From: Paraconiothyrium sp. Pb-2020
Taxonomy: Eukaryota > Ascomycota > Dothideomycetes > Pleosporales > Didymosphaeriaceae
Direction: 5' to 3'
NCBI GenBank assembly: GCA_022419385.1
Contig: JAJUBI010000010.1
Location: forward strand, 1-64,000
Length of the DNA: 64,000 nucleotides
The notes below the pieces were generated by a model. That model did not search any database, was not told the DNA's origin, and was given only the letters and a program-made list of their open reading frames with translations. Each line of letters begins with the position of its first letter. Position 1 is the first letter of the stretch. Positions 32,131-44,091 of the stretch are shown here, piece by piece. A program made the position numbers and the translations under genes.

Positions 32131-35100
32131 AATGGTAGATATGAGAATGACGGCTAGCAAGGTACTTTCTTGACATAGACAGATGGTATCAGCTCAGTGT
32201 GCGTGGTGAAAAAGTCTTGAGCCACCAAAACCAGGAAGTTTGAACCTAGTTCCCCGTGGAAGCTTGCTGCAGGAACAGATATACATGATTGTCCGCAGGC
32301 AATGATGAATTAGACGGGTCGAGTCATGATCCTTTCAAGCCCTTTTCACCGCTTTTTTGGGCGACCTGAAGATAGGGTTTTCCACACTGGCGACTGCGCC
32401 ACCGAGGTACTAGGTTAGCGCAAGGCTGCAAGGGCTGAGCGAGTCCGTATCAGCGTGGCTGTGCAGTTTCTCGCCAATCAGAGGCGCAGCGGATAGCGTT
32501 CGAAGGGTGGCCATCAAACTCGTGCTAGCTGCACACAATATGGCTCATAGTTGTTACAAGCTGAACACTCCCGTCGAAACCGTGACATCGAGGTGACGGT
32601 GTCAAGTAATCGGTGTGCTTGACACGGAGACTCAATTGGGCATACTGGGGCATCCTCCCTGACACGAGCAGGGTTTGTCCTTTTTCGACGTTTTGAACAC
32701 GTGCTGTTGGCAACGTTCGGTGGCAAACCTTTGGTGTTGACTTGTTGGTGATCTGTGCGTGTCGAGTAGTGATGCGAGCAGGGTTTGGCGTCGCGGTGCA
32801 GGCAAAAAGTCGCGACGATCCAGCGACGATAACACTTGCTTAAACACCAAGGATAGAGCCAGGTAGGTCGTTCCCTGCTTCTCATTCAGTCGGGCTACTA
32901 AGACAGTTGCTCTGTCTAATGCAGCGCACCAATCTTGCGGGCGCGAATGTAATCAGAAGAGAGCTAGGAAACCTTTCTCTGAACTGTGAAGGGCGTGGAG
33001 AATTTCTTTCACATAAGCCCATCCTTTCTCACGAGATATCGACGAGCACATGACGTTGGGCCGCTACAGTCACCGTAAGCCTCTGATCTGGCCAAAGGCA
33101 AAGATATCGAGGAGCTTAGGCAACGACTTCGGAGAGGCAAGCCGCGTCGCGTTGTGCAATGGCTCTCTTGGGCGTTTCCCGCGAGTATAGCACTGAGACA
33201 GCGGGATCTGTTAACGACGGGAGATGCACGTTGCTATCGATGAACCCCCTTCGAACAAGTGTCCAGCGCACATCTCCCGTGTCTGCAAGCAAAGCCCGAA
33301 CAGACGATGAACGTTGCATTAGAGTTGACAGCGAGGGCAAGCAGTTGGATACATCCTGCCTGGAGTAAAGAATTCGACATTCCTACAGCGTAACCGAGGC
33401 GACAGCCCGGCCAAGTGTAATCGCGCGGAGCCCATGCCCATGTAGCACTGTGACCGCCGTCCATCAGTAGTGCGCCATCTGTTTTGTACTCCTGGCAACA
33501 GTAGGCGAAGCCACGCCACAGCCTTGATACAGAAGACCCGCCGCGGGCGCCAGGTCGTTTCCGGACGCCCTATCTCTGATCGAGACAAGCGAGGGTCCAT
33601 GTCAATCATCAGCCGGGCTTTTCCTCCCATTCAACATCCGAAACTCAATCCTGTCATACGCGACGGCGACGAAGATGTAAATGCGTATAGTATCCCTAAC
33701 ACGAACCCGCTGCAGAATTCCAGTGTCGCCCTGCAAGTGACGTGGGATAGGGCCGGCCCATCCGTACCTTGCGTTCGCCGTACACGCAGTGCCACAATCG
33801 TAGCTGACAGGCCCATATGTAGTGCGGAAGGATCAGACCAAGGATACCAGCAGTACTTCCAATCGACGTCCTTCAAAGACTAAATCCGTATACATCCACA
33901 TGTACCAATCAAGAGCGAAGCGGTAGGACAAGGACTGGCCGAGTCACTCCAGAACCGCAATACGGTCGGAGTCGGTGCAGCAGAGCAAAGCGCGGTGAGA
34001 AACGTGCGGGAACATGCGCCGAATAGGATAAGAAAGCTGGCGCGCCGTGTAATAAAGCAGCAGTGATCAAAGCTATCAGTCTTGATGTGTAGTCTGTCGA
34101 GAGTATACACGGTGCGAAAGCTGGTAGGATAGAAACAGGGCCACGCACAGTAGCCGTTGTCTTATATGCACCAAGTGCTTGGTGGCGTTGTCTCACTTAG
34201 CGCCACTGTTCTTGCTTGGTGGCAGCGAGATATACACATGGGGTGTGGAGATGCGGGCGACGCTGTCGTCGGCAACGTTGGCGGCATATGTGGGCGTGGT
34301 CTTCGGTGCAGGCATCTTCTCCGTTGGCTTGAGATATGGCTTCTCGAGTACTGTGTCACCTACCCGTGCACCGACAAGAGATGGTGCGAATGTGATGATC
34401 GCGTGTGTTTGTCTGAGCGGGAGGAGGCTGAGCGCGCGTCGCCTCACACGTTGCGGTAACAAATGGATGTAGAGACCCAATCGCTTTGCGCAGGCTCTCA
34501 GTGTCGCCTGAGCGTGCACTTTGCAGTGTTCGGCCGGTATTGCAGACGGCGGGGCGCTGTCGGGTACCTGAAGCGAAGCGCATCGCCCTCCGACTGCGAG
34601 ATGCTCGTTCCATGTGGCAGAGAGGAGCGAGAAAAGCTCTCCGTTCGTCCCGATTTACGTTGCTTCCTCGTCTGCTTTGTTGCCAGCGCGTTTATGAGCA
34701 TTCTGCCGGCTGCCCCGGAAGCCGCACCATCTCCGTTGGAACCTGCGCGAGTGACATGACCCAAAGCATTGCACGCCTTCATCCGTCTTGGCTGAATTGC
34801 CGGTCTGGAGGTTTTTCACCCCGGGGCTGATTCCGATTGTTTGGAGAAAGCTTCAGTCAGGCATGGCCGAGGGATTGTGTGTTATGGGGGTCGCGGACGG
34901 AGACGGTGGGGGGAGGGACTCTGTGCGTCGCGGGCGCGCAAGGCTACACATTGTTAGCTAACCCATCGATGCAAGGAGCAATGCAAGGTCGCGTACCGTG
35001 GCTTTGGAGAGAGCAGTTGCGATGGTAAAGCTTCGCCAACCTCGATGCCTCTGTGACTGCGGCCCAAGCATCGTCATGCGTCATGCCAAGCCTCCACCTG

Positions 35101-35364
35101 GCCCGAGCTCTTTGTCCTGCCCAGCCCACAGGCTCAGGGCCTCAACGCACCTTCGTCGCGTTATTTTTCTCGCCTCTCGCGACATCCCGAATCCCGTCTT
35201 TCTGCCTGGCCGCCCCTGGAGTATCGCAGTGCGCTGGAGGGCGGGAATGGGCCCGCCGACGTTGCGCGTTTGCTCCTGCGCTCAGCAACCCCGCACACCA
35301 GCGCGCACCACCCGCACCACCAGCAACACCCGCGCTGCACCGCTGGACGCGCACAGCGCCTGCA
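32131..35364. other. Gene-poor 3.2 kb
   Basis: Overlapping open frames on both strands, none with a domain, good start and splice signals. It contains copy 2 of the inverted repeat (34169-34218). A minus-strand frame ending there (MPAPKTTPTYAANV..., about 34310-34193) is protein-like but tiny. From 35083 an in-frame Met could extend the next gene upstream. Confidence 0.35.
34169..34218 (-). repeat. Copy 2 of the 50-bp inverted repeat
   Basis: Reverse-complement match (about 88%) to 27991-28040. Its left end is itself a palindrome, CACCAAGTGCTTGGTG. Confidence 0.8.
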
Positions 35365-36663
35365 ATGCCATCTGTGGCCTGGGGGCGGACCAACAAACAG
35401 AGCGTTAGGACCATCCAACGGATAACGCGCGCGACGCAGCTGATCGAAGGGGAGTGGGGTGCAAGGTTTCGCGAGCATCTCGCAAAGCAGGGCGTCCAGG
35501 TTCCGAAGCCTGAACTGGTTTCCAAGCATTTCATCGAGAGACTCAGTACCGTCGCGCGAGACTACACGATCGACGAATTCGTCACCGCCATCGCGCCCCA
35601 CGCCACGGAGCGACGCAACGCAGGGCAGGCCTTGGACAACGCGCACCTTGGCCCACAGGAGCCTCGTACACTTCAGAACTGCGATCTGACGCCGCTGATA
35701 GAGGCTCGAAAAGGCAAAGAACACGCCGCCCCAGCTGCGAAACGTCGGCGACTAGGCCGGTCCAGAAGCTCCACCCCGCCTTCCCCAGAAGCAGGCCGTA
35801 GCCGCGAACTGCCACTCGACAACTATCCAGAATCCGCACCCGAACTCGAGGAAGGGGTCAGCAGGGAGCGGGAAGACAGCGCCGCGACGAGGAGCTCCCC
35901 TCCGCCGTCACCCGAGACGGCGCGACATTCCGAACAGCCTGGGGAAGACATCGCGGACCCCGCTCTCGTATCAATCGTGGTAACCAGCCCCCTGCAGTTG
36001 ACGACCCTTATCTCGGAGTCTTGTCCACGAAGCCCCTCAGACCATAGCGTTCATCGGCGGACTCCTTTCGCGGAACCCCCAGACGCCTCCTTTGACCTCA
36101 TTCCCGACCTCGACAGCGGCGACGCGTACCTCGAGGCTGTTGCACCTTTCTATGACGAGAACGGCCATCCTTTTGACAGCAGTCCTGCGCGTAGCGATTT
36201 CGATCCTGGCACTGTCTCGACGATGAGTCGCAGCAGGTCAAAGAATACGTTGCGTGACTTTGCCCCAGCTGTTGATCGTTTCGCGAAGCAGCTAGACAAC
36301 GACCTGGCAAAACATAGATCGATCAAGCGAAAGGCACACGCTGTGGAAACGGAGATCGCCGACTTGGAAGCACCAAGATCCATCGACACGGCAGGACTCG
36401 AGCAGCTCGGTCGTGCCGAGCGGCGCCAACGAATCAATGCCTTGCTAGCCGACGAGAACAAATTGGATGATCAGATCCAGCAGAAAGAGTCGGAACGGGA
36501 CAGCTTCAGGAGTCAAGAGGAGGGGCACAGAGAGACGCTTGAAGAAGAACGTAGACTGGCGAGGGATGCGGTGGAGCTACTCAAGCTGAAGATTCAGCTG
36601 ATCAGCGAGACGTTGGGGGACGGTGATGCAGAGGGCGAAGGCGAGAGCGAGTTGACGGGTTGA
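35365..36663 (+). CDS. Hypothetical protein with C-terminal coiled coil
   Basis: 432 residues from ATG 35365 (MPSVAWGRTNKQ) to TGA 36661-36663. The frame is open farther upstream (Met at 35083), but that part is Ala/Pro/Arg low-complexity, so the later start is preferred. Residues 1-80 form a compact helical domain (a conserved-looking EFVTAIAPHATERRN); about 95-290 is Ser/Pro/Glu-rich and probably disordered, with a KRRRLGRSRS nuclear-localisation-like motif; about 300-415 is a long Glu/Arg/Leu coiled coil, ending in an acidic tail. Likely nuclear. No family recognised. Confidence 0.62.
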   Translation: MPSVAWGRTNKQSVRTIQRITRATQLIEGEWGARFREHLAKQGVQVPKPELVSKHFIERLSTVARDYTIDEFVTAIAPHATERRNAGQALDNAHLGPQEPRTLQNCDLTPLIEARKGKEHAAPAAKRRRLGRSRSSTPPSPEAGRSRELPLDNYPESAPELEEGVSREREDSAATRSSPPPSPETARHSEQPGEDIADPALVSIVVTSPLQLTTLISESCPRSPSDHSVHRRTPFAEPPDASFDLIPDLDSGDAYLEAVAPFYDENGHPFDSSPARSDFDPGTVSTMSRSRSKNTLRDFAPAVDRFAKQLDNDLAKHRSIKRKAHAVETEIADLEAPRSIDTAGLEQLGRAERRQRINALLADENKLDDQIQQKESERDSFRSQEEGHRETLEEERRLARDAVELLKLKIQLISETLGDGDAEGEGESELTG

Positions 36664-38221
36664 GGACAGCGCTCGGGGATTCCAAGAGCCTGACGGGCTC
36701 GTTTGGCGCCGCTGATGCGGCGCGGGGTACCGAATATGGCCATCGACAAAGGGATCTTGCTTCCGACAAGGGACAGCCGGGCCAGGTATATGTGCAGCAG
36801 TACGTGGCGTGGATTGTTGAGGCGGATGGCACGGTCTGTGTGCACAAAGGCCATCGAGGCGTTAAAGACGACAAGAGCAGGACGCACAGCTTTATCTATA
36901 CGCAGTGCCCATCGCGCGTGTAATGTATGCATCAGAAGAAGTAAAACTGATTTTGCCACATTGTTCAATGCGCTTGTTCACACTTGAGATCTACTAGCAC
37001 ATGCTCATTCTCGTATATCAAGGATCCCTGCCAGCCCCGGTCGAATTCTAGAGACGCAGATACGAACGCAATGAGCACCAGATCACCGCGACCATCAACG
37101 TAGGCGAGAAAGGGAGGAGATCCGAATCAAGAGTGCCACAGCCCGCAGGTGGCCGTGATCAGCACAGACGCCTTTGGCCCGACATTTGCTAATCAGGAAA
37201 GATCGGGCCAGAAATCAACCTTCAGAGGATGCTGCATGGTTCGAAGATACAACCTTGTCGCGTAATGACGGCTCAATGCATGTATCAATAGACCATGGTC
37301 AATTATCACGTCTTTAGGCTGGCTGGGCTGACGGAACTGCAACATCGGCCATTTAAGCCTTATCACCGACTCCTCGAAATCTTTCTTGCTTTTAGACGAC
37401 ATATCTCACGCTAATCAGCCCAGCCTTCCCTCTCCCCTTTGCCGGCCCTCGTACAGTCCTCTCGGAACAGCCACTCAAGGATCCCCACAGGGCTTCCAAG
37501 CAGTCCTCAACACATTACCAATGTGAAGGCTGGGATCGACTGCGCGAGCCTATCAAACTTGTTCACCGTGGGATGTGAGACCTCTGTCGTTCACCTCGCG
37601 AAGCAAGGGAAGAAGCCGACGAGTCACGGGAATGGTCTGATGGAAGATCTCTCCAATCAGGTATAGGACAAAAAGGGCACCAGTGTAAAACAAGAAGGAT
37701 AAACCTACTGCTTGACAGGATTAGGCAAAGCGCCCAAGATGCGACAAGGCGGTATCGCGTAGTGTTGGTGATAGATGTAGGTAAAAGTCTATACTGTCGC
37801 CTTTGCCCTCGTCTTGTTGTATGTTGTATCGCTCTTCCGCCGCCTTCTCTTCCCGTCCTCCGCGCCTTCACGCCATGCTCCTACTCAGCGAGGCCTGCTA
37901 TTGAATTCATTATCAACGTTGGCGTCCTGGGCCTCCATAATTTACCTTCTCGATCCTACCTTGCGCAGGCTGACGGGTAAGAGATGCTGTTACTGTCCCA
38001 GATAAAGAGGTAATCTGAGAGTCTTTCGATTTAGGTGGCAAGCTGATCTCGATTTCTTTTACTTGTAGTTGACGCTGACATGGATCCACGTGCTATACAC
38101 CCCGCCCTCACTTTTAGCTGAGCGATAGTGTATGTGAGAGCTTCCGCCCTTGCCTGCGACCTCAAGACCATCTTCGGCAGCTTCGATATCCGATCGTCCC
38201 TTACACTTCAACGCCGACACA
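36664..38221. other. Intergenic with one palindromic element
   Basis: No supported gene. It holds the first copy (37176-37209) of the 34-bp interrupted palindrome. A C/T-rich stretch (37800-37870) could be promoter sequence of the next gene. Confidence 0.35.
37176..37209 (+). repeat. 34-bp interrupted palindrome, copy A
   Basis: Arms GGCCCGA and TCGGGCC with a 20-bp spacer (CATTTGCTAATCAGGAAAGA). Arms are perfect reverse complements. Confidence 0.8.
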
Positions 38222-40093
38222 ATGACCGTGTCCGAAGAAAGAGATGGTGTATCTACTCCCATTATCCGTGAGCAGGATTGCGCTAAATCCACAAAGTCCT
38301 TTGCTCCACTGGACGGTAAGGGACGGCTGACCCAAACTTGACTTGAGCCGCGCTTATTATACCTGTGTATAGTCACTTGCCTACCACCGATTGAGGATAT
38401 TATCAAAGAATTTCCACCAGGTGGCCTTACTCCGGCGGGCATATTGCAACTGGCGCGAAAGCTGAAGATCAACAACAGCAATTCGTTCGTCTTCGAACAA
38501 GTGCTGGCGCGACTGTGTTCCACTCAGCGTGTCTTTTTGCTCAAGCCGATACGGGAGAGACCTACACAAAAGGACATCGAAGAGCTATACAACGATGCTA
38601 GGGTGCCACCGAAAGCTCAGGAAGAGAACAAGAAGTGCACCGCGGCGAGCCTGATCCTCAAGAATGCCACGATGTGCGTAATTCTGTCAAGCTTCTTCCC
38701 TTGTACTGCCAGAACTGACTTCTCTAGCACGTGGGGGCACATGCCAGAGCTTATCAGGGAAGCGAGCCAAGACCGACCTCGAACAGTATATCGCTACTTT
38801 AGCGAGAGGTCAATCACTTGGAGCGCCTACGTAACAAGGTTAGTGAGCCTGACAACATCGTGCTGATCGTATTGCTAATAACGAACCATTTTGTTCTCAG
38901 GCAGGACCTTTACATCCACACTGATGTAGGGGACCCGACGCTTCACGAGGATGCTGCCTTCGAGGCTCTTCATCCATTCTCCATCCAGCGCGATGTCACA
39001 TTACACCGCATCCTCCGGCAGCTCTCCTGGAACACGAAACTGAATCCGTCTTCTCTAGTTTCCACAACCGATGACCTGTGTAGGTAGCTATGCTGCCTCC
39101 CTGGTCCACTTGCTAATCTATCGATCAGGTGAGGCAAAACAAGCCATCGAGAAACATTATCAAGGTGGCGACGCGCGACGCACATGGGCCCGACTTGCCA
39201 TAGCTGAAATCGACCTTTCTGGTCTCCGCCCCGTCACGGTGCACGCCAAGATGGAAGAGACAATTGAAGCTACGCTTCCACCGCCACCGGGCAAGAAGAG
39301 GAGGACAAAACGAACCGACCACGAGCACCGCGATGTCCAATTTCGTATCTGGGTGCATGATGATGCCTTCGAGGGCTGTGACGAATCTGGGTCCATGACG
39401 TTCCGGCAGCTCGACGCTAGGAACCCCGAGGTATGGCTTTCGATTCGGGAGCTACGCAACTGCTCGCTCAAGCTTGCCGCATCAGCCGCTCACGATCACG
39501 AGTGGCTAGCGGGAGGGAAGATCTTGAAAAAGCGAATACGCAAGGTCATGCCGTACGATGGAAAGCAATGGCACGATACGCCAGGTCCAGTTCGAATATT
39601 ATGTGACGGGAAGGAAGCCTGGACCTGGACATGGGAGAAATCCATGTGGGAAGAAGTGCGTCGCCCAGACGATGACGCTGAGGACGTAAGCCCGGAAAAA
39701 GCTCCAGTCTCCTCCGCGCCTGAAAGCCGTACTACGCTCCAGGAACCATTTGGAACGCAGACCTTGGCCCAAGTTGGCGCGGGAGCAGAGGATGCTGCGC
39801 TCAAGGGGATGGTCAAGCTCGCAGACTTCTCTGACGAAGACGATGCGTTCGACATGAGCCTTGCGCCTGAGCTCCGATCAGACATCTCAGACCGGCGCAA
39901 GACATCATCGACGAAGCGGAGAACGAAGAACACACATCCAGGATCAGATAATGGCGCCAGGAACAAGCGGGTTCGGGTGGAGAGCTCTGTACTACCTGGC
40001 CACCTTTGCGCCGATTGGTGCTCGTATGGCTACTGGAATTCGGACCCCGAATATGATTTGGCATGGAGGGACCACCTGAAATCCCAAGAGTGA
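38222..40093 (+). CDS. Five-exon hypothetical gene (549 aa)
   Basis: Exons 38222-38315, 38373-38673, 38728-38838, 38901-39079, 39129-40093; introns 49-62 bp with GTAAGG, GTGCGT, GTTAGT and GTAGGT donors and TAG/CAG acceptors. All phases agree and the sum is exactly 550 codons. Residues about 34-85 (DIIKEFPPGGLTPAGIL...LLKP) look like a winged-helix module. The middle has Trp-rich conserved-looking blocks (KQWHDTPGPVRILCDG, EAWTWTWEKSMWEEV). The C-terminus is acidic, then basic (TSSTKRRTKN, nuclear-localisation-like), and ends with a Trp/Tyr segment. Probably nuclear, possibly DNA- or chromatin-related (inference). It is one of the few multi-exon genes here with no frame damage. Family not recognised. 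Confidence 0.72.
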
Positions 40094-42231
40094 TGGCCAG
40101 GACTGCAGGCGTCTATTCCTTAAGTCTAACATATCTTGATCGGGCAGTGAGTCGGTCGGATACCTGTTCAGGGTAAAGAATCCCCCTGTATGGATGTGGC
40201 AATAAAACATAGCACAAGTCTGGAAGTCCCCGACAGACCCCAAACTCTGCCTAGGTGAGGGAGTAAATCTTCTCTGACCAGGATCTCTAGAATGGGCACT
40301 TGACACACAAATAATGAGTTAGCAAAATGATCAAATTATTCTTTTCAAGACCACTTAGATATACCTAATCTCGATAGGACCAGATCTTCGTGCTTGATAA
40401 GAAAACGTTTTACTTTGAGGCGCTGGCATTAAGACAGAGGATATTACCTATTTCGTTGTACCCATCTAACTCACCATTAATCAACATATACCAGCTGATT
40501 AGTCAAGGTCATTAGAAGTGGTTGGACATCTTAAGGTCGCCATACACATTACCCTTGGTAACGCCTTGTTGCTAAGATGCAAGTAAGAGAATTGTAAAAA
40601 GTATAGAGACAGGACTCAGAGTTTGTTCGGAAATAGCAACAGAGCATTCATGATTGGAGGTAGCAGGATAATGGTCTCGAGGGTGAGTGTATCCGTTGCT
40701 GCCTCGTATGCGGAAAAAGGCTTTACAACACGAAAATCCATGTACTAAGCATTGCGGGCTGTGGCGTGCCAATTGTAGCCTTTGATAGACCAGTTCTCTA
40801 GCGAATGGATTGTGTATCTGGGGAGGGCACAGCGCAATTTCTTTATTTTGGTGGGTTACTATAACAATAATTTCATGCCAAATATCCTCACTTTCTGTGT
40901 TGCTAGTGTTGAGAGCAGTCTCTCAGTCGTCAGAGTTATAGCCAAGGACAATTTCAATGCACTGGCAATATGTGAGGTACATGGCCGATGTGACAAGTCG
41001 TATCCTCGACGACGGAAGCGCTACTCTCGCGACTTTGCAAGAGCCAGGGAGCACGGGCGATTCAGACTGGGAAGAAAAAGGGAGATGGAGCAGTGCACCG
41101 AGACTACATGGCTAGGAAGATCTCTGTTCTGTGCCATACCGCTGCCGGTCGAGAATTATTGGAGGAACTGGAGCAGAGAGTCGTGGAGAAGGAACGCGCC
41201 GAGCAGGGTGCGGGCCCGCCACCAGACGAAGGCAACCTAGAGTTTCAAGTTGATGAGACTGCCCGCGAAACTCGGTAAGACTGCGGCGGGCCGAAGGACT
41301 GGAGACCTCGGAGGATACTGGCGATGGCTGTGGCCAGGTGAGTCCCTTGATTACCCCGTCTCGCCTGGTGAGCCGTCTTGACAAGGAGTGGGCGTGAGGT
41401 TTGGAATCGAGATACACGAAGCCTAAATATCGGAAGTAGGCTATCATTAGCTTGGTTAACATGGCCGCTACTTTGCCAGAGAGCCTCGTGCCTACCTTAC
41501 TAATGATCACTTTCGTGCTACCAGTTTAGTATTGCACCAAGGGATGATATCATTATGTCACGGTGGGGAGGCGTAGGCGATCTGCTGCGATGCGCAAGAG
41601 CCTTGCATTATATAATGCTAGCTCCAAAGACTGGAGACGTGGTAAAGAGGTTAGTGGTAACGTCGGGCAATTAATCGTTGATAATAACGACCGTAGCTAT
41701 AAATCAAGATTTGGATAGTCTAGGGAACAGCGCTCACTGCTGTGGCTCCCTGTTTAAGCCTCCCAGTTAGAGTAGCCTCAATCTGGCCTGGTCTCTACGA
41801 CTACGTTACCAAACAACCATTCGCATGAGGTAGCGATCGCAGTTGACGAGAGTTCCCGTGCGAGCACCTTGATACCTTGGCGAATTAGATTAACCCTGAC
41901 TGTATCGCAAAGTCCATTAATAGATACAAGGATGAATTCGTGTTCATGAATTATGTTATTTGAGACACAGGCCTCTTGTCCGTGATGGTAGGCAGCTCAT
42001 CTGATAGGATTGTGCTGTTCTCAACGATATGGACGTGTGCTGTAAGGCCTACAGCACCTTCTACTGGGCTCGGCACTGTGGCGAGCTTGTGTAGTTGGAA
42101 TGAATGCGGCTACGGCTTCACGGTAGTCGTTGATATGTCTTGGCTGGGATGGGATACGAGTGCACGCGCCGATAGGTCCAGAAGAAGGAACGAGTGGAAT
42201 AGAGAGAGCAATGGATAAGTGGCAGACTTAG

Positions 42232-42265
42232 GGTCCGACCTTGCTTGAACAGGACAGGTCGGGCC
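42232..42265 (+). repeat. 34-bp interrupted palindrome, copy B
   Basis: GGTCCGA ... TCGGGCC with the same 20-bp spacing. Spacer CCTTGCTTGAACAGGACAGG; one arm base differs from copy A. Confidence 0.75.
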
Positions 42266-43688
42266 ACATACTGGAGGCTCATGGCCTGGCCCCTTCCACT
42301 TAGCAATGTGTTCATCGTAGACTGGCCACAACGTACCACCCCGGATGTTTACTTGAGGAGCATTCTTCCATATGCCTACGGAGATTTGGCACACGTTCGC
42401 GAGAGTTAATTACTAAGTGTTTCCGTATGTTCGAGTTGGAAAGTCTCGTACGGGCCCAGCTGGCGGTGCTGTAAGTTTGGTGGTGCTGTAGATAGTAGTT
42501 ACAGATGGTGGTGCTGCAGATGGCGGTCTTCTTTGACGTTTCTGAAGCCTATGAGATAGGTTTCCTACGAAGATAGTTCTCGTAGTGGCGTGTGTCCCCA
42601 CGCCGTAGAATCGTGCTGGATATACACGAAAGAATGGCTTCATATTCCCCTTGAACCTCCTACCTATGCTCGCGACATCCCTTATATGAGCCTGCTGACA
42701 GAAACCAGGTCCACTCTCTGCTATTGTCGAAGCGAAGTCTTTCGCCATGGCGAGTTGGGATGGATCTTTCTAGCTTTGCATGACAGTAGTAGGACCTCGT
42801 ATCTTCTAAAGCATCACAAACTTGTAGTTTTTTAAATTATTATTATTACTATTTGGCTTCAACGTTCGCGGTGTTGCGCTGTTATATTATTACAAGTGAA
42901 ATGATATGATATATCCTATATACTATACACATCATGAGCTGAATCTTTCCCACAAATTAGCTGAGTAGAAGACTTACCTTACTTTAATATAAGTACTTAG
43001 GAGCGAACGGGTTAAAGCTTTCTAGTTCTATTTTATAACTTCTACTATGCTTAGTGAATTGTAGCCTTCCTATAATACCACACTGTCACCTGGCGGAGAC
43101 ACACTACCCTTGAACCTTTACATCTATTAGAGCCGGACCATTAACCTTCGCGATCTAGCTTCGCATCACAAACTTGTACCTTAGTATACTATCTAGGCGG
43201 CTACACAGTGATTAGCTTCTATAAGAAGTAATCTCTGAAGAAAATCGCGCGTTCTACGACTGATCAAACAAGAACGCGATAGGTTCTCCTCAGATGGTTG
43301 CTTCGATCATGCCTGTAATGCACTTTAGGACTCTTGACTCCTTACGATTTAGTCCTGCAAGTCTTGACCGCTCGCAACCAGGCCTCAGGTCCCAAACTCT
43401 AGATTCACCGAAATCTTCAATGTGCTACAGCAAAACCACAGCTCTCAAGATACCAATCCAGTGTTAAGAAGCTCAGGCACTGTCTCGTCAATCGTGATTA
43501 GAATAACCTACTTTCCGCCCGCGTTATCTAGGTACCAACTGGAGACTATTATGCAGCGCTCAAAGCAGCATAATTCCAATGCGTTCTGTTAAGTCGTTAC
43601 TACAGCCTATCACCCACCCGCCCACTCTTCGTACTTTGCATTCAGAGCAGACGATCTCGCTGGCACACTGTTCGATCTCTCTGGTCTC

Positions 43689-43722
43689 GGCCCGAGTATG
43701 CTTATATGGGAAGGATCGGGCC
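43689..43722 (+). repeat. 34-bp interrupted palindrome, copy C
   Basis: GGCCCGA ... TCGGGCC with a 20-bp spacer (GTATGCTTATATGGGAAGGA). Confidence 0.8.
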
Positions 43723-43809
43723 GGATCATGGAAACGAGTAGCAACAAAGGAAGGGCCCTATGTACCCGCATCCGCCGCTCCCAACCGACCTCGACGGCAA
43801 CTCAGGCCG

Positions 43810-44091
43810 TCAGACTACCGGGACCAAGTCGCGCGCAAGCAGAGCTAGGCACTTACGCGTGGTAGCTTTATGACCTTTTGACCAAGGACGATCTGCAGCA
43901 TTGTGATAGCTTGCGTTTTTGTTTATGGAGCTGTCGAGTCGCGCAGCAGATGTATTCCATTTCGCGGGCGTACTGAGCGCGGCGCCGCAGGTTTTGGGTG
44001 TCGCGTGCCGGAAAGGGTTGCGATGCGGGCGGTGGGGTGAAGTGGTATAGACGAGGAGGAGAACGGCGCAAGTCGCGATATAACGCGTCAT
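43810..44091 (-). CDS. Small possibly secreted protein
   Basis: 93 residues from ATG 44091. The first 17 (MTRYIATCAVLLLVYTT) resemble a signal peptide. The rest is hydrophilic, with Cys at three positions, an NxS-type site and a hydrophobic end (CLALLARDLVPVV). Competing frames overlap it, including a 43868-44155 minus frame that is equally open. No homolog recognised; support is the signal-like start only. Confidence 0.28.
   Translation of the reverse strand: MTRYIATCAVLLLVYTTSPHRPHRNPFRHATPKTCGAALSTPAKWNTSAARLDSSINKNASYHNAADRPWSKGHKATTRKCLALLARDLVPVV

Larger units (their letters stand above)
40094..43809. other. Gene-poor 3.7 kb
   Basis: No firm gene. Around 40985-41340 plus-strand sequence is protein-like in two competing frames (one with MARKISVLCHTAAGREL from ATG 41108, 56 residues to 41278) and includes possible donors GTAAGA and GTGAGT; a short multi-exon or decayed gene is possible. 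42830-43260 is A+T-richer. Two palindromic elements (42232, 43689) lie here. Confidence 0.33.

Noticed and set aside
27441..35364. Starship-type giant mobile element
   Set aside because: No tyrosine-recombinase (DUF3435) captain gene or typical cargo was recognised; only the 50-bp inverted repeats hint at mobility.
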